A stretch of 5,824 bases of DNA from CAZVEV01 sp964625865 (lineage in GTDB: Bacteria; Planctomycetota; Phycisphaerae; SM23-33): the NCBI GenBank assembly GCA_964625865.1, contig CAZVEV010000345.1, forward strand, positions 1 to 5,824. The letters are read 5' to 3'. Of this stretch, positions 1 to 4,466 are shown one piece after another. A program made the translations under genes and the position numbers. The notes below the pieces were generated by a model. That model was not told the origin of the DNA and did not search any database. It worked only from the letters and a program-made list of their open reading frames with translations. Each line of letters starts with the position of its first letter. Position 1 is the first letter of the stretch.

Positions 1-2
1 CC

Positions 3-197
3 GTGACGATGCGTCGCTGTCCGAGAGAACAGAAGATATGGCGCGAGACGGACCTGTCGGAGGTGATCTGCCCGCAGTGTGGCCGGAGCGTCGAGTTCTG
101 GCAGGGCGACTCGGAGCGGACATGTCCGGCCTGCGGGCGCGTTGTGGCCTGTTCGCCCACGGACGCCGGCGCGGACGATGACCCGCAGACGACATGA
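3..197 (+). CDS. Small zinc-ribbon protein, first of a tandem pair
   Basis: A 64-residue protein with two zinc knuckles of the form CPxCG, at C23/C26 and C41/C44, separated by 14 residues. This is the layout of a one-zinc ribbon. A further Cys-Pro at residues 6-7 and a Trp at 13 lie before it. It is a paralog of the next gene: after one gap, about half the residues from 1 to 50 agree, including the N-terminal MT, RCP, the W and the VE.W...ERTC stretch. That alignment supports the GTG at base 3 as the start. However, only two bases precede it, so no ribosome-binding site can be seen and a longer protein cannot be excluded. The C-terminus is acidic and unstructured. The ribbon could bind nucleic acid or protein, or be a structural remnant. 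The function is unknown. Confidence 0.7.
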   Translation: MTMRRCPREQKIWRETDLSEVICPQCGRSVEFWQGDSERTCPACGRVVACSPTDAGADDDPQTT

Positions 198-216
198 GAA
201 AGCCAAAGGAGCAACG

Positions 217-405
217 ATGACCATTGACCGCTGTCCCGGAATGGATCACAAAGCCTGGGGTAACAACAGCGTCTTCGACGTGTCCTGTCCGCACTGCGGC
301 GAGACCGTGGAGATGTGGGCTGACGACGCCGAACGCACGTGTGAGGCGTGCGGCAAGACCGTGCCGAACCCGAACATCGGCACCGAGCCCAAGGCGGGCG
401 AGTAA
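217..405 (+). CDS. Small zinc-ribbon protein, second of a tandem pair
   Basis: A 62-residue protein with the ribbon C24-x2-C27 and C42-x2-C45, preceded by RCPGMD at residues 5-10 and W14. The ATG at 217 is chosen because AAGGAG (206-211) lies 5 bases upstream and because it aligns with the start of the preceding paralog. The reading frame is open further upstream to 79, but that would overlap the neighbour. The gap to the first gene is 19 bases, so the two are probably cotranscribed. From memory, the pattern RCPG-D-x-W, ribbon, then NPN resembles the N-terminal part of larger Cys-rich proteins. Those are often annotated as HD-type phosphohydrolases and continue with a second Cys cluster. Here the protein stops right after the ribbon, so the catalytic part is absent. 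The function is unknown. Confidence 0.85.
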   Translation: MTIDRCPGMDHKAWGNNSVFDVSCPHCGETVEMWADDAERTCEACGKTVPNPNIGTEPKAGE

Positions 406-677
406 CTCCGCTGGTTTCGTGGCACGTGCATCTTGCCCGTGAAGACGATGGCGAGCGAACCGTTTTCGACAAGTACCGCCCCAAAAGTGTAGGCCGGTCC
501 GGTTGAGACGGATCGCCAACTGTCGTGTGGCGCCGGCGTCCCGGCTGAGGCGTTTGGAGCCCTCTGGCCGCCTTTGACGCGTCAAGACCCCCCGGGGGCG
601 TCGGCCGAAAGAAAACCCGCAGGCCGCTTCTCTGTGCGTGCCAGGGGGGCTGGCTGCCCACGGAGGCGCCACCGGGC

Positions 678-750
678 GCCGTAGCTTGACGCGAGGCGGC
701 AGCCATGCGTCGCGTCTCTACGTGGTTGCCGCGTCGCGTCAAGCCACGGC
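678..750. repeat. Long imperfect inverted repeat (28-base arms)
   Basis: Arms 678-705 and 723-750 can pair over 28 positions, with two mismatches (683/745 and 695/733) and one G-T wobble (702/726), around a 17-base loop. TTGACGCGA in the left arm pairs with the TCGCGTCAA of the right arm. A second copy of TCGCGTC inside the loop (710-716) could pair with GACGCGA (688-694) instead, so two alternative folds exist. GTAG at 681-684 and CTAC at 718-721 bracket the smaller fold, which recalls the GTAG-headed repeats downstream. It could be a REP-related element, a miniature inverted-repeat element or a structured transcript. There is no evidence to choose. Confidence 0.65.
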
Positions 751-818
751 ACCGGCCCAGGCAGGCCCGGAGATGGTCCGCAAATGGCGCGATCACGGTT
801 TCGCCCGGGCGGGGGGGA

Positions 819-899
819 GCAGTGGGGCGGCGGGTTTGCGGTCTTTTCAAAGCGGCAAGATGCCGCTTCTACAGTAGACGCGGCGTCTCGCCGCGTTTC
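819..899. repeat. 81-base direct repeat, copy 1
   Basis: This segment is identical to 907-987, with a period of 88 bases and a 7-base spacer between copies. Identity ends sharply at both edges (818 versus 906 and 900 versus 988 differ). This is what a recent tandem duplication, or two insertions of the same element, would leave. The left 30 bases are not palindromic. The right part contains the paired REP-like hairpins. Confidence 0.95.
850..896. repeat. Head-to-head REP-like unit pair, copy 1
   Basis: Two hairpin units meet at a central A (873), with their GTAG heads adjoining it. The plus-strand unit is GTAG (874-877), stem ACGCGGCG (878-885), loop TCT, and the matching arm (889-896). The minus-strand unit is GTAG (872-869), stem AAGCGGCA, loop TCT and the matching arm, ending at 850. 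Both units have the same geometry: GTAG, an 8-bp stem and a 3-base loop. The two 21-base halves (852-872 and 874-894) match in 18 positions when one is reversed. This is the layout of bacterial REP sequences, which carry a 5' GTAG or GGAG before a stem-loop, often occur as inverted pairs, and are processed by RAYT (REP-associated Y1 transposase) proteins. No such transposase is in this window. Confidence 0.8.
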
Positions 900-906
900 T
901 TGGCGC

Positions 907-987
907 GCAGTGGGGCGGCGGGTTTGCGGTCTTTTCAAAGCGGCAAGATGCCGCTTCTACAGTAGACGCGGCGTCTCGCCGCGTTTC
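907..987. repeat. 81-base direct repeat, copy 2
   Basis: Perfect copy of 819-899. No difference is visible over 81 bases in a region without coding constraint, so the duplication is recent or is kept uniform by gene conversion. An assembly duplication is also possible and cannot be excluded from one sequence. Confidence 0.95.
938..984. repeat. Head-to-head REP-like unit pair, copy 2
   Basis: Second copy of the inverted unit pair, 88 bases downstream and identical. The centre is A961. The minus-strand unit has stem arms 938-945 and 949-956. The plus-strand unit has GTAG at 962-965 and stem arms 966-973 and 977-984. Having two pairs in tandem resembles the BIME clusters formed by REP sequences in other bacteria. 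Confidence 0.8.
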
Positions 988-1045
988 GGGAATGCAGGCG
1001 GGGCGTTATGGGTGAGAGGCGTGTTGATGGTCGATAAACAAGGGG

Positions 1046-1073
1046 TTGCCCTTTGCTGTCAGTTTCGTACAAT
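1046..1073 (+). promoter_or_regulatory. Candidate sigma70 promoter for the HEAT-repeat gene
   Basis: TTGCCC (1046-1051) and TACAAT (1068-1073) are separated by 16 bases and match the consensus boxes at 4 and 5 of 6 positions. The predicted transcript would start near 1080 and have a leader of about 74 bases. That leader includes a small TCAGA/TCTGA stem (1094-1106). The segment is less GC-rich than its surroundings. TTGACG at 1078-1083 is an alternative -35 box, but no good -10 follows it. Confidence 0.4.
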
Positions 1074-1153
1074 GCACTTGACGCATAGGTTCATCAGATC
1101 TTCTGAGCCGGTAGCCGTCATTACGGGTTCAAAGACGAGATGAGGAACAGGTA

Positions 1154-1885
1154 ATGATCAGTTATGAGTGTCCTGAGTGCGGGGAGGAACTGTCGGTTCC
1201 TGCTTCGTTGATAGGCCAGATACAGCAATGCCCGGTCTGTGGTGTGCAGTCGGAAGTGCCTCCGCCTCCGCCCGATCCTCAGGACGTGGACCTTGACGCC
1301 ATCGCCGAGGACCTGAACCATCCGAATGCGGATGTTCGCGTCAAGGCCGTCAGGGCCCTGGCGGTGCACAACCCGGGAGACGCCTCGGCGCTCCAGATGC
1401 TTGCGCACAAGTTCCGCGACCGCAACCGGGACGTCCGCGATGCGGTGATCATGGCCCTGCTCGAGATCAACCAGCCGCACGTGGTGGGAATGGTCGTACG
1501 TGAACTGGGCGGGCACTGGAGTTCGGACGTGCTCCTTCGCGAGGCGGTCTTCGACCTGATCAAGTTCGGTCCGCCCGCCGCGCCGTCCCTGCTGGAAATA
1601 CTCGACGAGACGAACCACAGTCCGACGAAGCATGAGCCCCAGGCCGTCCTGGCGGCGATCATCCTCCTGGGCGAACTCGACTACGAACCGGCCATTCCCC
1701 TGCTGGCGAAGATGTTCCGGCGACACTTCGACCTCCACGTTCGCGACGAGGCGGCCTACGCCCTGGCCATGATCGGCCTGCCCGACCGGTGGGCCGAGAT
1801 CCAGGACATGCCCGCCGGCAAGAAGCGCCCCCACGCCCGCAAACTGGCCAAACAGGTGATGGCCATGCGCAACGTCGTGCCGTAA
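1154..1885 (+). CDS. Zinc-ribbon and HEAT-repeat protein
   Basis: A 243-residue protein. Residues 6-30 form a zinc ribbon with C6/C9 and C26/C29, separated by 16 residues. A proline-rich linker follows at about 35-43. From about 45 to 215 the sequence is a series of paired helices typical of HEAT repeats, for example DVRVKAVRALA, DVRDAVIMALLEI and VRDEAAYALAMIG. The C-terminus is basic (KKRPHARKLAKQ). HEAT repeats are binding scaffolds, so this is probably an adaptor or sensor rather than an enzyme. The partner cannot be named. There is no signal peptide or membrane segment, so it should be cytoplasmic. The ATG at 1154 has GAGGAA (1142-1147) 6 bases upstream. Xth follows after 65 bases with its own -10 box, so the two need not be in one operon. 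The long open frame on the opposite strand is a shadow. Confidence 0.88.
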   Translation: MISYECPECGEELSVPASLIGQIQQCPVCGVQSEVPPPPPDPQDVDLDAIAEDLNHPNADVRVKAVRALAVHNPGDASALQMLAHKFRDRNRDVRDAVIMALLEINQPHVVGMVVRELGGHWSSDVLLREAVFDLIKFGPPAAPSLLEILDETNHSPTKHEPQAVLAAIILLGELDYEPAIPLLAKMFRRHFDLHVRDEAAYALAMIGLPDRWAEIQDMPAGKKRPHARKLAKQVMAMRNVVP

Positions 1886-1937
1886 ACCCGCACATTCCCG
1901 CACCATGCTTCGCCGTTCCCTGGGGCGCCCCGGTCGC

Positions 1938-1943
1938 TATAAT
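1938..1943 (+). promoter_or_regulatory. Perfect -10 box directly before xth
   Basis: TATAAT matches the sigma70 -10 consensus exactly and ends 7 bases before the xth ATG at 1951. Transcription would therefore start at or within a base or two of the start codon. No good -35 box is seen: the best is TTCCCT at 1916-1921. A 10-base palindrome GGGGCGCCCC (1922-1931) lies between, where a regulator could bind. No Shine-Dalgarno sequence precedes the ATG. Confidence 0.55.
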
Positions 1944-1950
1944 CGTTGCC

Positions 1951-2721
1951 ATGAAGATCGTCACGTGGAATGTCAACTCGGTCCGGGCCCGCCTGGAGCG
2001 GCTGGTGGCTTGGCTGGAAAGCCACCGGCCGGACGTGCTGTGCCTCCAGGAACTGAAGTGTCCCACCGAGGCGTTTCCGTATGACGCCATAGCGGCCGCC
2101 GGATACCACGCGGCGGTGCTGGGCCAGAAGACCTACAACGGGGTGGCGATTCTCGCCCGGGCCGAGCCGGCCGACGTGCGGTGCGGCATGGGCGAGGGAG
2201 ACGACGACCCGCAGGCCCGGCTGATTTCGGCGAAGGTGGGGTCCGTTCGTGTCTTCAGCGCCTACGTGCCGAACGGGCGCGAGGTCGGCACGGAAGCTTA
2301 CGCGTACAAGCTCGACTGGCTGGGGCGACTGGCGGGGTATCTGGGCGAGGAGTTCTCCCCCGACGAGCCGCTGGCGCTGTGCGGCGATTTCAACGTCGTC
2401 CTGGACGACCTGGACGCGGCGAATCCGCGCCAGTGGGACGAGACCGTGCTATGCCACGCCGACGCGAGAGACGCCCTGGCACGGGTTCGCCAGTGGGGCC
2501 TGTCCGACGTGTTCCGCAAGCACAATCCCGACGGCGGGATCTACTCGTGGTGGGACTACCGCCAGTTGGGCTTTCAGAAGAACAACGGCCTTCGCCTCGA
2601 TCACGTGTACGCGACGGCCCGCCTGGCCGAGACCAGCACGGGCGCCTGTGTCGACCGCGACGAGCGCAAAGGCGTCAAACCCTCCGACCACGCGCCGCTG
2701 GTGACGACGTTTACAGACTGA
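1951..2721 (+). CDS. xth: Exonuclease III / AP endonuclease
   Basis: A 256-residue protein, the usual length for bacterial exonuclease III. These enzymes cut DNA at abasic sites and remove 3' blocking groups in base excision repair, and digest duplex DNA 3' to 5'. All family motifs are present in order: MKIVTWNVNS with metal-site N7, LQELK with E34, NGVAIL at 64-68, SAYVPNG with Y105 and N108, GDFNV with D146 and N148, YSWWDYR at 198-204, LRLDHVYA with D217, and SDHAPL with D246 and H247. The start at 1951 is fixed by alignment of the MKIVTWN motif to the family N-terminus. The frame is open upstream to 1789, but that part overlaps the HEAT gene and looks like its shadow. There is no ribosome-binding site, and a TATAAT ends 7 bases before the ATG. 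The next gene follows after 16 bases and is probably cotranscribed. Confidence 0.96.
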   Translation: MKIVTWNVNSVRARLERLVAWLESHRPDVLCLQELKCPTEAFPYDAIAAAGYHAAVLGQKTYNGVAILARAEPADVRCGMGEGDDDPQARLISAKVGSVRVFSAYVPNGREVGTEAYAYKLDWLGRLAGYLGEEFSPDEPLALCGDFNVVLDDLDAANPRQWDETVLCHADARDALARVRQWGLSDVFRKHNPDGGIYSWWDYRQLGFQKNNGLRLDHVYATARLAETSTGACVDRDERKGVKPSDHAPLVTTFTD

Positions 2722-2737
2722 CAGGAGAGCCCCCACA

Positions 2738-3451
2738 GTGAATCAGCCGGACATTGACGAAATCCTCGCACGCACGCTCGACGACAAGCGCCTGTCGCGC
2801 GGGGAAAAGCACGTCCTGCGGGAGATCGTGGACGAACTGGCGGGCAATCAACATGAACTGGCCGTCATCCGAAACAAGGCGTTCGCCCAGGCGAAGGCCG
2901 CCCTCCAGGGCGAACTGGCCGGCGAGGTGCTCGACTGGCTGGCCGACGTCGTCGGCATCCTTGACTCGGCCTCCCAAGGCGATGGCGGACGGGCAACGGC
3001 GGTGTTCTTCAGCGATCAGCATGAGTGTCCGGCGACCATCGCCTCGCTGATCGATCGCTGCTCGGCCCGCCTGGACATCTGCGTCTACACGATTACCGAC
3101 GACCGGATCTCGGCGGCCATCCTGGACGCCCATGGGCGCGGCGTGGCGGTGCGCATCGTGACGGATGATGAGAAGGTCGAGGCCACCGGGTCGGACATCG
3201 CGGCGTTCATCCGCGCAGGGATAGCCGTTCGCACCGACGACAACGGCGCCTACATGCACCACAAGTTCGCCGTCTTCGACCAGCGGAGCGTGCTGACCGG
3301 CAGCTATAACTGGACCCGCGGCGCCGCCGGCGCCAACCAGGAGAACTTCATCGTCACCAGCGAGCGCGACGTGGTGGCTGCCTTCGTCGAGACGTTCGAC
3401 CGCCTGTGGGCCCGATACGACCCGGCCGCGCCGACCGCCGAGCGACACTGA
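2738..3451 (+). CDS. Phospholipase D-type nuclease, mitoPLD/Zucchini-like
   Basis: A 237-residue protein. Residues 1-57 are helical and charged (DDKRLSRGEKHVL at 15-27). Residues 86-225 form one PLD domain: FFSD and a Cys-Pro at 97-98, then LDICVYTITDDRI, RGVAVRIVTDD and MHHKFAVFD. The HKD catalytic motif is H174, K176, D181, followed by GSYNW and ENF. The order and wording closely resemble single-HKD enzymes such as Nuc and the mitochondrial PLD6/Zucchini group, which act as dimers on nucleic acid or cardiolipin. There is no signal peptide or membrane helix, so a cytoplasmic nuclease is more likely than a lipase. The GTG start at 2738 has AGGAG (2723-2727) 10 bases upstream. The gene starts 16 bases after xth and probably shares its transcript, which points to DNA repair or processing. 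The substrate is not known. Confidence 0.9.
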   Translation: MNQPDIDEILARTLDDKRLSRGEKHVLREIVDELAGNQHELAVIRNKAFAQAKAALQGELAGEVLDWLADVVGILDSASQGDGGRATAVFFSDQHECPATIASLIDRCSARLDICVYTITDDRISAAILDAHGRGVAVRIVTDDEKVEATGSDIAAFIRAGIAVRTDDNGAYMHHKFAVFDQRSVLTGSYNWTRGAAGANQENFIVTSERDVVAAFVETFDRLWARYDPAAPTAERH

Positions 3452-3491
3452 CGACCGCGACGCGACCGCCACGCGTTTCCTTGGGGGATTC

Positions 3492-3519
3492 TTGCATCTG
3501 AGCGACGATCTGCTATCGT
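3492..3519 (+). promoter_or_regulatory. Candidate extended -10 promoter for the HNH gene
   Basis: TTGCAT (3492-3497) and TATCGT (3514-3519) are 16 bases apart. The -10 box is preceded by TGC (3511-3513), the extended -10 motif that can make up for a weak -35. The predicted start is near 3526, leaving a leader of about 55 bases. The 129-base gap after the PLD gene fits a separate transcription unit. The box matches are only partial. Confidence 0.35.
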
Positions 3520-3580
3520 AAGAGCAGGTGACGGGGGCTCCGGCGCGGGTCGGAATCCTCTCCCCGGCAAGGACGGTGTG

Positions 3581-4216
3581 ATGTCTGCCGCGGCCTACAG
3601 TTCCCTGTACAGTGACGTGCTGGTGCTGAACAAGCACTATGCCGCACTCCGTGTCGTCCCGGCCCGCGAGGCGTTCTGCCTGCTGTTCCGCAAGATCGCC
3701 GAAGTCCTTTCCGTCGAGGACGGGAGTTACGCCACCTACGATTTCGAGTCATGGCGCGAGGTCAGTGAGTTCCGGGCCGAATACGAAAGGCACGCCCACG
3801 AGTGGGTACGCTGCGTCCAGTTCGACCTCGCCGTGCCGCGGATCGTTCGCCTGGTCACCTACGACCACCTGCCCCGGCGCGAGGTCAAGTTCACCCGGCG
3901 AAACATCTACGCCCGCGACCACAACCGCTGCCAGTACTGCGGCAAGCGATTCCCCACGCGAGAACTCAGCCTCGACCACGTCGTGCCGAAAAGCCGCGGC
4001 GGACAGGGCACGTGGACCAACATTGTCTGCTGCTGTGTCAGGTGCAACTCCCGCAAGGGCGGCCGCACGCCGGGCGAAGCGCACATGAAACTCGTCGCCA
4101 AGCCGGCTAAGCCCAGGAGATGTCCCGCCGTCACCATCCGCCTGACCAGCCGCAAGTACGCCTCGTGGAAGCAGTTCCTCTCCGAGGCCTACTGGAACGT
4201 CGAACTGCGCGACTGA
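3581..4216 (+). CDS. Stand-alone HNH endonuclease
   Basis: A 211-residue protein. Residues 12-32 (DVLVLNKHYAALRVVPAREA) are the N-terminal signature of a widespread stand-alone HNH family. The HNH domain spans about 105-171. It contains RRNIYARD, zinc pair C117/C120, LDHVVPKSRGG with the catalytic D132-H133, TWTNIV with N147, and zinc pair C152/C155 followed by N156. HNH enzymes cut DNA with a beta-beta-alpha-metal fold. The cellular role of this particular family is not known to me. The basic C-terminus (about 172-195) may bind DNA. ATG 3581 is preferred to GTG 3578 because AAGGA (3569-3573) is 7 bases before it. No methylase or specificity subunit is nearby, so a restriction system is not supported. 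No intron or intein surrounds it, so homing is not supported either. Confidence 0.92.
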   Translation: MSAAAYSSLYSDVLVLNKHYAALRVVPAREAFCLLFRKIAEVLSVEDGSYATYDFESWREVSEFRAEYERHAHEWVRCVQFDLAVPRIVRLVTYDHLPRREVKFTRRNIYARDHNRCQYCGKRFPTRELSLDHVVPKSRGGQGTWTNIVCCCVRCNSRKGGRTPGEAHMKLVAKPAKPRRCPAVTIRLTSRKYASWKQFLSEAYWNVELRD

Positions 4217-4239
4217 GATCCCCCGCGACGACGACCCGC

Positions 4240-4325
4240 GTAGGGGGGGGGGGGGGGCGGCGGGCGGGGGGGGGGGGGGGGGGGGGCCCCCCCCGCCGCC
4301 GGGGGGGGCGCCACCNNNNNNNNNN
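4240..4325. other. Homopolymer tract and scaffold gap
   Basis: Runs of 15 G (4243-4257), 21 G (4266-4286), 8 C (4287-4294) and 8 G (4301-4308) lead into ten Ns at 4316-4325. This looks like low-quality read ends joined by scaffolding, not natural sequence. The last normal bases before the G run read GTAGGG (4240-4245). These match the head of the repeat found just after the gap, so the assembly probably broke in a copy of that repeat. Gene order across this point is inferred, and the true distance between the HNH gene and the next gene is unknown. Confidence 0.85.
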
Positions 4326-4350
4326 GAGACCCCCCGCGCCGCCGACCCGG

Positions 4351-4423
4351 GTCGGGCGTGCACCTCGTGCCCCGGGGACGGTATGCCCAGTCCGCCCCGC
4401 GTGCAACGAGTTGCACGCCCTAC
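4351..4423. repeat. Inverted pair of GTAG-type hairpin repeats, second family
   Basis: The minus-strand unit (4423 to 4400) begins with GTAG, then forms a perfect 8-bp stem (4399-4406 with 4411-4418; arm TTGCACGC) around a 4-base loop. A plus-strand unit (4351-4374) begins with GTCG and matches it in 19 of 24 positions. It keeps GGGCGTGCA and CTCGT, but its stem is partly degraded. The two units point at each other. A 14-base perfect palindrome (4342-4355) overlaps the left unit. The stem and loop differ from the pairs at 850-984, so this is a separate REP-like family. Confidence 0.65.
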
Positions 4424-4466
4424 TGAGACCGTCCGCGGTCGACGAGCAACCTGAAGGGAGTCCGCC

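Larger units (their letters stand above)
406..1153. other. Long intergenic region rich in hairpin repeats
   Basis: About 750 bases without a credible gene. Short open frames on both strands run across the repeats, have no ribosome-binding site and show no protein motif. The region holds a 12-base perfect palindrome TTGACGCGTCAA (574-585), a long imperfect hairpin (678-750), a tandem direct repeat with REP-like units (819-987) and a promoter candidate near 1046-1073. The stretch 601-632 contains fragments that resemble the direct repeat in the opposite orientation, such as AGAAGCGGC on the minus strand. It may be a decayed copy. No tRNA or rRNA is visible. No clear terminator follows the zinc-ribbon pair. 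Confidence 0.75.

Noticed and set aside
79..216. Upstream extension of the second zinc-ribbon gene
   Set aside because: It would overlap most of the first zinc-ribbon gene. The ATG at 217 has a well-placed AAGGAG and aligns with its paralog.
819..987. Possible CRISPR array
   Set aside because: There are only two copies, the repeat is 81 bases with a 7-base spacer, and there are no cas genes. The structure fits REP-like pairs instead.
582..1143. Several open frames of 79-119 codons on both strands in the intergenic region
   Set aside because: They run through the hairpin repeats, repeat themselves with the direct repeat, and lack ribosome-binding sites and protein motifs.
1121..1906. A 261-codon open frame on the minus strand
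   Set aside because: It lies antisense to the zinc-ribbon/HEAT gene, which has clear motifs and a ribosome-binding site. The minus-strand translation has no recognisable domain and is a product of high GC content.
3452..3480. Weak terminator after the PLD gene (ACGCG and CGCGT at 3460-3464 and 3472-3476)
   Set aside because: The stem is only 5 bp with a 7-base loop, followed by a broken T run, which is too weak to annotate.
2711..3637. A 308-codon open frame on the minus strand
   Set aside because: It is antisense to the PLD nuclease, whose HKD motif is intact, and its translation is low-complexity with no motif.
3578..4216. HNH enzyme as part of a restriction or homing system
   Set aside because: No methylase, specificity subunit, intron or intein is present nearby, and the N-terminal signature belongs to a stand-alone chromosomal family.
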